NCBI GenBank assembly: GCA_963762425.1
Contig: CAVXKY010000004.1
Span: forward strand, 558,001-622,000
From: REEB95 sp963762425
GTDB lineage: Bacteria > Pseudomonadota > Alphaproteobacteria > ATCC43930 > CGMCC-115725
DNA length: 64,000 bases
Direction of reading: 5' to 3'
Made by a program: the position numbers and the translations under genes. Shown here in pieces: positions 9,197 to 18,031 of the stretch. The notes under the pieces were generated by a model. That model was given only the letters and a program-made list of their open reading frames with translations, was not told the origin of the DNA and ran no database searches. Positions within the stretch are counted from its first letter, which is position 1; each line of letters starts with the position of its first letter.

Positions 9197-10501
9197 ATGC
9201 AGCTTACCGTTTCGCCGGCCAAGGCATGGCTCATGGTGGCCCTGTGCGCCGTCATGATGGGGTTGAATTACGCCGATAAGGCCATTCTCGGGCTGGCGGC
9301 GCTGCCCATGATGCAGGAACTCAAGCTGAGCCCGGTGCAGTTCGGCTATCTGGGATCGAGCTTCTTCACCCTGTTCGCCATTTCCGGCATCGTCGTCGGC
9401 TTCATGGCCGACCGCTGGCCGAGCAAGCACGTCATGACGGTGATGGCGGCGGCCTGGGTGCTTTGCCTGCTGCCCGTGGTCGGCCCGCTGGGCTTCTATA
9501 GCCTGCTGGCCACCCGAATCCTGTTGGGCGCGTCACAAGGCCCGGCCACCGGCGTGGCGCATCACTTCATGTTCAAATGGTTTCCCCAGGACAGCCGCGC
9601 CTTCCCGGCCGGGGTGCTGCATATCGGCATCACCGGCGCCATCTTCCTGTCGGCGCCGGCGCTGACCTGGGTGATCAGGACCTATGATTGGCATGTCGCC
9701 TTCGGGGTGCTCGGCCTGGTGGCCCTGCTGTTCGTGCCGGTATGGATGGCGCTGGCCAAGGAAGGGCCGATCACCGACCGCATCGTCGAAACCAAGGACG
9801 GCGCGGCCATCGAGGCGGCGGCCAGCTATTGGCGGTTGATGACGCTGCCCACCATGCTGGGGCTGATCATCACCAATTTCGTCCTCTATTGGAACCTGAC
9901 GCTGATCGTCGCCTGGCTGCCGGCCTTCCTCATCAAAGGCATGGGCATCGACAGCGCCAATGCCGCCTGGCTGGTGTCGATGATCTGGATCGCCAGCGGC
10001 ATCTGCAGTCCGTTGGTCGGCTGGATTTCGCAAGTGATGCTGAAGCGGGGCGTCAGCAGCCGTTGGGCGCGCGGCATGTTCGGATCGGTCAGCACCCTGC
10101 TGGCCGGCTTGTGCCTGGTCGTGATGGCCGTCACGCCGCTGGGCGCCATGAAGATCGCGCTGCTGCTGCTGGGTTTCATTCTGTCGCAGAACACCGCGCC
10201 GCTCAATTTCGCCATGGTGGCCGAGATCATTCCCACCCGCCGGCGCGGCGCGGTGCTGACCATCTATACGGCGCTGCTCACCACCGCCGGCTTCATCGCC
10301 CCCGCCGCCATGGGCTATTCCCTGGAAGGGGCGGTGACGCCCAACGCCGGATTTACCCAGGGCTTCATCCTGGTCGGCGTGATCACCGCCATCGGTGGCT
10401 TGCTGGGCGTCTTCCTGATCAATCCCAAGGCCGACCGCGAGCGCCTGGCCAGGGTACGGGTGGCGCCGCCCTTGGCGGCGGTCATCAAGACCAAAGCCTG
10501 A
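9197..10501 (+). CDS. MFS transporter, anion:cation symporter type
   Basis: 434 aa with about twelve hydrophobic segments. The first helix has MMGLNYADKAILGLAA, typical of the ACS (phthalate/tartrate/galactonate) group, and a loop with GFMADRWPSK resembles the MFS motif A. It probably imports an organic acid used by the surrounding enzymes. The spacing to the upstream gene is 61 bases, and the downstream dehydrogenase starts 23 bases after the stop, so it belongs to the cluster. Confidence 0.88.
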   Translation: MQLTVSPAKAWLMVALCAVMMGLNYADKAILGLAALPMMQELKLSPVQFGYLGSSFFTLFAISGIVVGFMADRWPSKHVMTVMAAAWVLCLLPVVGPLGFYSLLATRILLGASQGPATGVAHHFMFKWFPQDSRAFPAGVLHIGITGAIFLSAPALTWVIRTYDWHVAFGVLGLVALLFVPVWMALAKEGPITDRIVETKDGAAIEAAASYWRLMTLPTMLGLIITNFVLYWNLTLIVAWLPAFLIKGMGIDSANAAWLVSMIWIASGICSPLVGWISQVMLKRGVSSRWARGMFGSVSTLLAGLCLVVMAVTPLGAMKIALLLLGFILSQNTAPLNFAMVAEIIPTRRRGAVLTIYTALLTTAGFIAPAAMGYSLEGAVTPNAGFTQGFILVGVITAIGGLLGVFLINPKADRERLARVRVAPPLAAVIKTKA

Positions 10502-10524
10502 CCCAGTACGGAGAGAGCGTCCCG

Positions 10525-11478
10525 ATGACCCGCCTGCTCATCCTGCTGGCGATGCCGGAGAAGGTCCGGGCGCGTTATTCCGACCGGCTCAAATCGGCGT
10601 TCCCGCAGATCACGGTCGATTCGGTCGATCATCACAGCAAGGTCGATCCCTATATCGCCGCCACCGATGTGCTGCTGACCTTCGGGCCGATGCTGGCGCC
10701 GCGCGTCATCGCGGCGGCGAAGAACCTCAAATGGATCCAGGCGCTGGGCAGCGGCGTCGACGGCATCGCCGATCATCCGGATCTCCGGCGCGACACCATC
10801 GTCACCCGCATCCATGGCATCCACGAGGCGGCGGTGTCCGAGTCGGTGATGGCATCCATGCTGGCGCTGGCGCGCGATCTGCCGCGCGCGGTGCGCAACC
10901 AGTACAAGCATGCCTGGGAACGCTGGCCGTCGCGGCTGTTGGATCGCAAGACCGCCGCCGTCTACGGCGTTGGCAGCATCGCCATGGGCCTGGCGCCGCG
11001 CCTCAAGGCGCTGGGCATGCGCGTCATCGGCGTCTCCTCGAAAAAGCGCGAGGTCGCGGGGTTCGAGCGCGTCTACGGCCGCGACGAGCTGGAAGAAGCG
11101 GCGCGCGCCTGCGATTTCCTGGTGATCCTGACCCCGACCACGCCCGAGACCCAGCACACCGTGAACGCGAAAGTCCTGGCCGCGATGAAGCCCTCGGCCT
11201 ATCTCGTCAATGCCGCCCATGGCGGGGTGGTGGACGAGGGCGCGCTGCTCCAGGCGCTCGGCCAGAACCGCCTCGCCGGCGCCGCCATGGACGTGTTCGC
11301 CCAGGAGCCGCTGCCCGCCGATCATCCCTTCTGGGCGGCCCGGAACTTCCTGTTGACGCCGCATCTCGGCGGCTTTTACGACGAATATCCCGACCGCGCC
11401 CTGCCGGTGGTAGAAGAGAACATGCGGCGCTTCCTGGCCGGGGATTTCGCCCATATGGTTTACCGAGTGGAACACTGA
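10525..11478 (+). CDS. D-2-hydroxyacid dehydrogenase family protein
   Basis: 317 aa, NAD-dependent 2-hydroxyacid dehydrogenase. The NAD-binding Rossmann motif is in AAVYGVGSIAMGLAPRL. The catalytic Glu is in DVFAQEPL and the catalytic His in TPHLGGF. The substrate-binding Arg of the family, normally in a NxxRG motif, is replaced: the motif reads VNAAHGGVVDEG with His232. The ATG at 10525 is preceded by GGAGAG. Likely reduces a 2-keto acid or oxidises a D-2-hydroxy acid of the pathway, but the Arg change makes substrate and activity uncertain. Confidence 0.87.
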   Translation: MTRLLILLAMPEKVRARYSDRLKSAFPQITVDSVDHHSKVDPYIAATDVLLTFGPMLAPRVIAAAKNLKWIQALGSGVDGIADHPDLRRDTIVTRIHGIHEAAVSESVMASMLALARDLPRAVRNQYKHAWERWPSRLLDRKTAAVYGVGSIAMGLAPRLKALGMRVIGVSSKKREVAGFERVYGRDELEEAARACDFLVILTPTTPETQHTVNAKVLAAMKPSAYLVNAAHGGVVDEGALLQALGQNRLAGAAMDVFAQEPLPADHPFWAARNFLLTPHLGGFYDEYPDRALPVVEENMRRFLAGDFAHMVYRVEH

Positions 11479-11487
11479 GGGCACGCC

Positions 11488-12690
11488 ATGACCGATCCGT
11501 CCGAACGCATCAACGCGCCGATCTCCACATCCGAGCTCGAACGGCGCTGGGCGGCGGTGCGCAAGGCGATGGACGAGCAACGCATCGACGTGCTGCTGAT
11601 GCAGAACAACAACGATTTCATGGGCGGCTACGTCAAATATTTCACCGACGTGCCGGCCACCAACGGCTATCCCGTCACCGTGGTGTTCCCGCGCGAGGAT
11701 CGCATGACCGTCGTCGCCATGGGCGGCTTCGGCATGGACAAGGATCTTCCGCCGGAAGGCGACGGGCTGCGCCGCGGCGTCAAGCGCGTGCTGGGCAGTC
11801 CGAGCTTCGCCAGCGCCGCCTATACCAAGCATTACGACGCCGAGCTGGCGGAAAAGGCGCTCGAAGGCTATTCCGGCGCGACCATCGGCCTGGTCGGCAC
11901 CTCGTCAATTGCCTATGCGACGGTGGATTACCTGATGCGCGGCAAGCTTTCCAACGCGAAATTCGTCGATGTTTCCGACCTGGTCGACCGCATCAAGGCG
12001 GTGAAAAGCGCCGAGGAAATAGCGAGCATGCGCCGCACCGCGGCGATGCAGGACGAGGCGATGGCGAGGGTTTTCAAGGCGGTGAAGCCGGGCATGAAGG
12101 ATATCGAGGTGGCGGCCTTGGCCGAACAGGCCGGGCACGGCATGGGCAGCGAGCAGGGGTTGTTCCTGGCGGCCTCCGCCCCGCTCAATGTCGGAATCGC
12201 CTTCGGCAACCGTCACGTGCAGAACCGCACCCTGCGCGCGGGCGACCAGTTCACCCTGTTGATCGAGAATAACGGCGCCGGCGGCTTCTATACCGAACTC
12301 GGCCGCAGCTGCGTCCTGGGCCGCGCGACGCAGGAGATGAAGGACGAGTTCGCCTTCGTGCTCGAGGCGCGCAAATTCACCCTCGACCGGCTGAAGCCCG
12401 GCGCTTCCTGCAAGGAGATCTGGGAGGCCTATAACGATTTCATGCGCCGGAACAAACGGCCCGAGGAGAAACGCGTCCATTGCCACGGCATGGGCTACGA
12501 CATGGTCGAGCGGCCGCTGGTGCGCTTCGACGAGACCATGAAGGTGGGCAAGGACATGGTCTTCGCCTGCCATCCGACCTACGTCACCGAGCGCACCTAT
12601 AGCTGGGCCTGCGACAATTTCCTGGTGGGATCGGCGGGATTGCCCGAGCGGTTGCACAAATTTCCGGAAATACTGACCGAACTCGGCTGA
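11488..12690 (+). CDS. M24 (creatinase/Xaa-Pro peptidase) family protein lacking usual metal ligands
   Basis: 400 aa with a creatinase-type N-terminal domain (about 10-170) and a pita-bread M24 domain. In metallopeptidases of this family two Asp, one His and two Glu bind the metals. Here the first Asp region reads LLIENNGAGGFYTELGRS (Glu260, Glu270), the His is kept (CHGMGYD, His333), and the expected Glu is His362 in ACHPTY. It may be a non-peptidase hydrolase such as creatinase-like or C-N-cleaving relatives. Last gene of the cluster, nine bases after the dehydrogenase stop. Confidence 0.8.
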   Translation: MTDPSERINAPISTSELERRWAAVRKAMDEQRIDVLLMQNNNDFMGGYVKYFTDVPATNGYPVTVVFPREDRMTVVAMGGFGMDKDLPPEGDGLRRGVKRVLGSPSFASAAYTKHYDAELAEKALEGYSGATIGLVGTSSIAYATVDYLMRGKLSNAKFVDVSDLVDRIKAVKSAEEIASMRRTAAMQDEAMARVFKAVKPGMKDIEVAALAEQAGHGMGSEQGLFLAASAPLNVGIAFGNRHVQNRTLRAGDQFTLLIENNGAGGFYTELGRSCVLGRATQEMKDEFAFVLEARKFTLDRLKPGASCKEIWEAYNDFMRRNKRPEEKRVHCHGMGYDMVERPLVRFDETMKVGKDMVFACHPTYVTERTYSWACDNFLVGSAGLPERLHKFPEILTELG

Positions 12691-12738
12691 GCTTCTTCCA
12701 AGCCCAGACGACCGGCCGCCCGGTTTATGTCGGTCGGG

Positions 12739-12945
12739 TTAGAGCAGCTTCAGATCGGCCGCCGAGGTTTTGCCCTGCTGGCTCTGCTCGAGTTCGAAGC
12801 TGACCCTCTGGCCTTCGTTGAGCGTGCCGATGCCGGCCTTCTGCACGGCGGAGATGTGGACGAACACGTCCTTGCCGCCGCCTTCGGGTTGAATGAAGCC
12901 GTAGCCCTTTTGGGGATTGAACCACTTGACCGTACCCACCGCCAT
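12739..12945 (-). CDS. Cold-shock family protein
   Basis: 68 aa. A single cold-shock domain with both RNA-binding motifs: KGYGFIQ (RNP1) and VFVHIS (RNP2), starting MAVGTVKWFNPQ. The ATG at 12945 has GGAGG five bases upstream, which decides against a longer upstream start. It binds single-stranded nucleic acid and acts as an RNA chaperone. The 275 bases upstream, to the next gene, are free of genes and could hold a long 5' leader, common for such genes. Confidence 0.95.
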   Translation of the reverse strand: MAVGTVKWFNPQKGYGFIQPEGGGKDVFVHISAVQKAGIGTLNEGQRVSFELEQSQQGKTSAADLKLL

Positions 12946-13220
12946 GGAGACCTCCGGATAGCAAGTAAACCAAGCGCCGTCGCGCGTCATCGCGCGGCGG
13001 ATCGGCCATCGGTTGGGGGGATGCAGGTTCGGCTCATCAAAGAGCGATCGAAAGCAGTCCGAACCCAGCGAAGCGATGACAACAGGCTAAAAGAACCAGC
13101 CCCGGTTTGGCAAGAGGGCCGGGAAGGCTGCTTGTTGCGGCGCACACGGGCCCAGCCGCGCGTGGCTTTCCCCTGCCCGGGTGGAGTAACCTTTTCCACA
13201 GCGCCCATGGGGCCGGGGGG

Positions 13221-14855
13221 ATGATGGATCGCGGCGTCGAGTCGGGAGAAAGCGTCGGCAGCTTCGATTACGTGATCGTCGGCGCGGGCAGCGCCGGCTG
13301 CGTGCTGGCCAACCGGCTTTCGGCCGATCCGTCGGTTTCGGTGCTGCTGCTCGAGGCCGGCGGCAACGACAATTACATCTGGATCCGGATTCCGATCGGC
13401 TATCTCTATACCCAGAACAATCCGCGCACCGATTGGTGCTTCAAGACCGAGAGCGAAACCGGCTTGAACGGCCGCGCGCTCAACTATCCGCGCGGCCGCG
13501 TGCTGGGCGGCTGCTCCTCGATCAACGGCATGATCTACATGCGCGGCCAGGCGCGCGATTACGACGGCTGGCGTCAGCTGGGCAATCCCGGCTGGGCGTG
13601 GGACGACGTGCTGCCTTACTTCAAGCGCTCGGAGGACCAGGTGCGCGGGCCGGACGAATTCCACGGCGCCGGCGGCGAATGGCGGGTCGAGGAGATGCGG
13701 CTCACCTGGGAAATCCTCGACGCCTTCCGCGAGGCGGCGGCCGAGATCGGCATTCCCAAGATCGAGGATTTCAACCGCGGCGACAACGAAGGCTGCGGCT
13801 ATTTCCAGGTCAACCAGAAGCGCGGCATGCGCTGGAACACGGCGCAGGCCTTCTTGAAGCCGGTGCGGTCGCGCGGCAATCTCACGGTGCTGACCCACGC
13901 CCAGGCGAGCCGCCTGCGCCTCGACGGCAAGCGCGTGACCGGCGTCGAATTCCGCCAGCGCGGATTGCCCCGTTTCGCGCACGCCAAGGGCGAGGTCATC
14001 CTGGCTTCGGGCGCGGTGGGCTCGCCCCAGCTGTTGCAGCTTTCCGGCATCGGGCCGCCCGAGCTTCTGGCCGCGCACGGCATTCCGGTGCGGCACGCTC
14101 TCGCCGGGGTGGGCGAGAATCTCCAGGATCATTTGCAGATTCGCATGGCCTACAAGGTCAAGCACACCAAGACGCTCAACGAGCGCGCCAACAGCCTGTG
14201 GGGCCGCGTCGGCATGGGGCTCGAGTATTTCCTGATGCGGCGCGGGCCGCTCACCATGGCGCCCTCGCAATTGGGCTGCTTCACGAAAAGCGATCCGGCG
14301 CGCGCCACGCCCAATCTCGAATATCACGTCCAGCCCGTGACCCTCGACGCCTTCGGCCAGCCGCCGCATCCCTTTCCCGCCTTCACCGCCTCGGTGTGCA
14401 ATCTGCGGCCGGAAAGCCGCGGCCATGTGCGCATCAAGAGCCCCGATCCGGCTTCCCATCCGGCGATAAGGCCGAATTATCTCTCGACCGACGAGGACCG
14501 GCGCGTGGCGGCGGATGCGATGAATCTCACCCGCCGCATCTGCGCCGCCGACGCCTTGCGGCGTTTCGAGCCCGAGGAATTCAAGCCCGGCCCGGCCGCG
14601 CGGACCGACGCCGAGCTTGCCCGCGCCGCCGGCGATATCGGCACCACCATTTTCCACCCGGTCGGCACCTGCAAGATGGGCGAGGACGCCACGGCCGTGG
14701 TCGATGCGCGTCTCAAGGTTCGCGGCCTGAGCGGCTTGCGCGTCGCCGACGCCTCGATCATGCCGCGCATCACCTCGGGCAACACCAATGCGCCGGTCAT
14801 CATGATCGCCGAGAAAGCCGCCGACATGATCCGCGAGGAGAGCCGGGTACGCTGA
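13221..14855 (+). CDS. GMC-family FAD oxidoreductase (choline dehydrogenase-like)
   Basis: About 544 aa. The N-terminal FAD-binding motif is YVIVGAGSAGCVLANRLS. GMC signature 1 is in YPRGRVLGGCSSINGM and the second signature near SGAVGSPQLLQLSGIG. The C-terminal catalytic region has FHPVGTCKMG and ITSGNTNAPVIMIAEKA. It oxidises a primary alcohol, with FAD as cofactor. ATG at 13221 or 13224 is possible; a G run precedes both. Its stop overlaps the start of the glycosyltransferase gene (TGATG). The substrate cannot be told from sequence. Confidence 0.93.
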   Translation: MMDRGVESGESVGSFDYVIVGAGSAGCVLANRLSADPSVSVLLLEAGGNDNYIWIRIPIGYLYTQNNPRTDWCFKTESETGLNGRALNYPRGRVLGGCSSINGMIYMRGQARDYDGWRQLGNPGWAWDDVLPYFKRSEDQVRGPDEFHGAGGEWRVEEMRLTWEILDAFREAAAEIGIPKIEDFNRGDNEGCGYFQVNQKRGMRWNTAQAFLKPVRSRGNLTVLTHAQASRLRLDGKRVTGVEFRQRGLPRFAHAKGEVILASGAVGSPQLLQLSGIGPPELLAAHGIPVRHALAGVGENLQDHLQIRMAYKVKHTKTLNERANSLWGRVGMGLEYFLMRRGPLTMAPSQLGCFTKSDPARATPNLEYHVQPVTLDAFGQPPHPFPAFTASVCNLRPESRGHVRIKSPDPASHPAIRPNYLSTDEDRRVAADAMNLTRRICAADALRRFEPEEFKPGPAARTDAELARAAGDIGTTIFHPVGTCKMGEDATAVVDARLKVRGLSGLRVADASIMPRITSGNTNAPVIMIAEKAADMIREESRVR

Positions 14856-16006
14856 TGGAGCCGCTCAAGATTCTCCACGTCATCACCGGCTTGAGCCGCG
14901 GCGGCGCCGAGACCACGCTGGTGCGGCTGATCCTGCACATGAATCACCGGCGCTTCGCGCCGGTGGTGGTGTCGCTCATGGACGAGGGCGCCTATGGTGC
15001 CGATCTGAGCATCGCCGGCGTGCCGCTTTACACCCTGGGCATGAAACGCGGCCGGCCTTCGCTGGGCGGGCTGCTGCGCTTGCGCAAGATCCTGCGCGAA
15101 GAGCAGCCGCGCATGGTGCAAACCTGGCTCTATCACGCCGATTTCGCCGGTTTGCTGATGATGCCCTGCCTGCACGGCGTGCCGCTGGTGTGGAATTTGC
15201 GCTGCTCGGGCATGGATTTGACGCAGTATTCGCGGCAGGTCCGGTCGGTGCGGCGAATCCTCGCCGTGTTCTCGGGGCTGCCCGCGGCGGTCATCGTCAA
15301 CAGCGAGGCGGGCCGGCTGTTCCATGAATCGATCGGCTACCGTCCGCGCCGCTGGGAATCGATACCGAACGGCTTCGACACCGAATTCTTCAAGCCCAGC
15401 CCGGAGCGGCGCGCGCTCTGGCGCCAGCGCCTCGGCATCCACGACGGGGCGCCGCTCATCGGATTGGTCGCGCGCGTCGATCCGATGAAGGATCACGCGA
15501 CATTCCTGGCCGCGGCGGCGCGGATATCCGCGGCGCGTCCCGACGCGGCGTTCCTGCTGGTGGGGTTGGGCACCGACAAACTGGCGATCCCGCCGGCGCT
15601 TGCCGGCAAGGTGCATGCCTTGGGCGAGCGCAAGGACGTGGAGCAGATTCTCCCGGCGCTCGATCTGTTGCTGCAAAGCTCGGCCTTCGGCGAGGGTTTC
15701 CCCAACGCCATCGGCGAGGCGATGGCCTGCGGCGTACCGGCGGTCGCGACGGAAGTAGGCGACGCGGCCATGCTGATCGCCGGCACCGGCTCGATCGTGC
15801 CGCCGCGCGATCCCGGCGCGCTGGCTTCGGCCGCGCTCGCCATTCTCGGCCGCGCCCCGGCGGCGCGCGCGCAACTCGGCGAGGCCGCCCGCAAGCGCAT
15901 CATCGACCACTACGGCCTCAAGGCGATGGTCGAACGGTACGAGCGCGTCTACGGCGCCATCGCCGAAGGCCCGGCGGCGCGCGCCCGGCGCATCATCAAG
16001 GCCTAG
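14855..16006 (+). CDS. Glycosyltransferase family 4 protein
   Basis: 383 aa. GT-B fold: the N-terminal motif ILHVITGLSRGGAE is typical of GT4 enzymes, and the C-terminal half has GLVARVDPMKDH, a nucleotide-sugar-binding region and SSAFGEGFPNAIGEAMACG with the EX7E-like acidic pair. It probably adds a sugar to a lipid carrier or a growing surface polysaccharide. No other polysaccharide genes are adjacent; it is translationally coupled to the GMC oxidoreductase upstream, an unusual pairing. Confidence 0.9.
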   Translation: MEPLKILHVITGLSRGGAETTLVRLILHMNHRRFAPVVVSLMDEGAYGADLSIAGVPLYTLGMKRGRPSLGGLLRLRKILREEQPRMVQTWLYHADFAGLLMMPCLHGVPLVWNLRCSGMDLTQYSRQVRSVRRILAVFSGLPAAVIVNSEAGRLFHESIGYRPRRWESIPNGFDTEFFKPSPERRALWRQRLGIHDGAPLIGLVARVDPMKDHATFLAAAARISAARPDAAFLLVGLGTDKLAIPPALAGKVHALGERKDVEQILPALDLLLQSSAFGEGFPNAIGEAMACGVPAVATEVGDAAMLIAGTGSIVPPRDPGALASAALAILGRAPAARAQLGEAARKRIIDHYGLKAMVERYERVYGAIAEGPAARARRIIKA

Positions 16007-16080
16007 GGAGGCGGCGAAAATTGCCTTCCGGCGGGGAGGAGAACGTCTATACTCCGCCCGAATTCGACGAAAATTCCCGC

Positions 16081-17040
16081 ATGGCACCTCTGACCGACAC
16101 CAAGACATCGTCATCCGCCGCGACCGGCGGCGAATTGCGCCGAATTTTGGATTCGGGCATGTTCGCGATCACCGCCGAGCTGACGCCGCCGGTCTCGACC
16201 GATCCGGCCGAATTCATCGCCCGCGCGCTGCCGCTCAAGGGCGTGGCCGCCGCGGTCAACGTCACCGACGGCGCCGGCGCCAAGTCGCATCTCGCGGCCT
16301 TGGTCGCGGCGCATTTCCTCATCCGCAACGGCATCGAGCCGGTGTTGCAGATGACCTGCCGCGACCGCAACCGCATCGCGTTGCAAAGCGATCTGCTGGG
16401 CGCCGCCGCGCTGGGGGTGAAAAACCTGCTGATCCTGACCGGCGACGATCCCAAGGCCGGCGACCAGCCCGAGGCCAAGCCGGTGTTCGATCTCGACAGC
16501 CGCGCCGCGCTGGCCATGGTCAGCCGCATGCGCACCGAGCACAAGCTTCTGCCCGGCACCGAATTCAAGGGCGGCTTCGACATGCTGCTGGGCGCGGCGG
16601 ATGCGCCGGTCGATCCGCCGCCCGGCTGGGACGGCAAGAGCGTCAAGGCCAAGCTCGAAGCCGGCGCCGATTTCGTCCAGACCCAGTTCTGCATGGATGC
16701 GGCCCTGATTCGCCGTTATGCCAAGCGCCTGGTTGAACTGGGCGTAGCACCCCGGCTCAAGGTGCTGGTCGGAATCTCGCCGATTCCCTCCGCGCGCTCG
16801 GCGCGCTGGATGAAGGAGAAGCTGTTCGGCACCATAATTCCCGACGCGATCGTCGAGCGGCTGGACAAGGCGGCGGACGCCAAGGCCGAGGGCAAGAAAA
16901 TCTGCGTCGAGTTGCTGCGGGAACTGGCGACCATCCCCGGCATCGCCGGCGCGCATATCATGGCGCCGATGAACGTCGCGGCCATTCCCGAAGTGATCGC
17001 GGCCGCGGGGCTGGAATCCACGAAACGCGCCGCGCTCTAG
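16081..17040 (+). CDS. Methylenetetrahydrofolate reductase (MetF family)
   Basis: 319 aa TIM-barrel flavoprotein with the MetF-type opening (FAITAELTPPVSTDP), TDGAGAKSH, the folate-binding Asp region in LLILTGDDPKAGD and the conserved FVQTQFCMD. It reduces 5,10-methylene-THF to 5-methyl-THF for methionine synthesis or C1 turnover. I chose ATG at 16081; a TTG at 16021 is in frame, but TATACT at 16048-16053 looks like a -10 element between the two. It stands alone and not beside methionine-synthase genes, so a role in demethylation catabolism is also possible. Confidence 0.87.
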   Translation: MAPLTDTKTSSSAATGGELRRILDSGMFAITAELTPPVSTDPAEFIARALPLKGVAAAVNVTDGAGAKSHLAALVAAHFLIRNGIEPVLQMTCRDRNRIALQSDLLGAAALGVKNLLILTGDDPKAGDQPEAKPVFDLDSRAALAMVSRMRTEHKLLPGTEFKGGFDMLLGAADAPVDPPPGWDGKSVKAKLEAGADFVQTQFCMDAALIRRYAKRLVELGVAPRLKVLVGISPIPSARSARWMKEKLFGTIIPDAIVERLDKAADAKAEGKKICVELLRELATIPGIAGAHIMAPMNVAAIPEVIAAAGLESTKRAAL

Positions 17041-17050
17041 CGGCTGGCAT

Positions 17051-17971
17051 TCACGCCATCTTGTTGGTCAGGGTGCCGACGCCCTCGATCTCGATCTTGA
17101 CCACATCGCCCTTCTTCAGGAATTCGCCGCGCGGCATGCCGACGCCCGCGGGCGTGCCGGTGGCGATGACGTCGCCGGGCCGCAAGGTGACATGCTCGCT
17201 CAGATAGGCGATCTGCTCGGGCACGTTGTGGATGAGCTGATTGGTGTTGGAATTCTGTTTCAGGACGCCGTTGACCCAGAGCTTGACGCTCAGATTCCCG
17301 ACATCCTTCACGGAGGCGGCCGGCACGATCCACGGACCCATCGGCGCCGCGTCTTCGAAGCATTTCTGGCCGACCCAGTCATAGGTCATCACCGGCGGGC
17401 GGTCCTTGCGCGTCATCAGGTCGCGCGCCGAGAGATCGTTGACGATGGTGTAGCCGGCGACGTAGTCCAAGGCCCGCGCCACGCTCACGTTGCGCGCGGG
17501 CTTGCCGATGACCACGCCGAGCTCAGCCTCCCAGTCGACCTGGCGCGAATTTTCCGGCAGATGCGCGGGCGCGCCGGGCCCGATCACCGAATGCGCCGAG
17601 GTCTTGAGGAAGAACCAGGGCTCGGACGGCCGTTTCGAGCGGTCGACCGTGTTGCCTTGGGCCTTGGCCATTTCCTCCATGTGGTCCCAGTAATTGGCGC
17701 CGGCGCAGAAGAGGCCGCCGGGATAAAGCACGGGCGCGAGCAGCTTGACCTTGGCCAAGGGCTTGCCGTCCTTCGGCTTCACCTTGGAAGCGGCGCCGCC
17801 GAGCGCGCGATGCGCCTTGGCCCAGTTCCGCAGGATCGCCAGCACCGAGGACGCGTCGACGCCGCTGCCCTTGAGAAGATCGGCCGCCGGATAGACGCGG
17901 TCTCCCACCAGCACGCCGGCATGATCGCCCTTGGCGTCGCGGTAACTCAACAGGCGGTATTCGCTGGCCAT
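17051..17971 (-). CDS. Fumarylacetoacetate hydrolase (FAH) family protein
   Basis: 306 aa. An N-terminal DUF2437-like segment is followed by the FAH catalytic domain. Metal-binding acids lie in VDWEAELGVVIG and VNDLSARD, and the C-terminal GDVIATGTPAGVG is highly typical. Family members cleave C-C bonds in fumarylacetoacetate, fumarylpyruvate or acylpyruvates, or decarboxylate or hydrate related acids. Convergent with metF, ten bases apart. It could serve ring-cleavage products, such as those of gentisate or homogentisate, but the exact substrate cannot be read here. Confidence 0.88.
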   Translation of the reverse strand: MASEYRLLSYRDAKGDHAGVLVGDRVYPAADLLKGSGVDASSVLAILRNWAKAHRALGGAASKVKPKDGKPLAKVKLLAPVLYPGGLFCAGANYWDHMEEMAKAQGNTVDRSKRPSEPWFFLKTSAHSVIGPGAPAHLPENSRQVDWEAELGVVIGKPARNVSVARALDYVAGYTIVNDLSARDLMTRKDRPPVMTYDWVGQKCFEDAAPMGPWIVPAASVKDVGNLSVKLWVNGVLKQNSNTNQLIHNVPEQIAYLSEHVTLRPGDVIATGTPAGVGMPRGEFLKKGDVVKIEIEGVGTLTNKMA

Positions 17972-18031
17972 CTTATCCCCCCATGATTTGCCGCGATCAG
18001 ACCCAAGATCGCCGCGCGCGTCAACCGGCGA

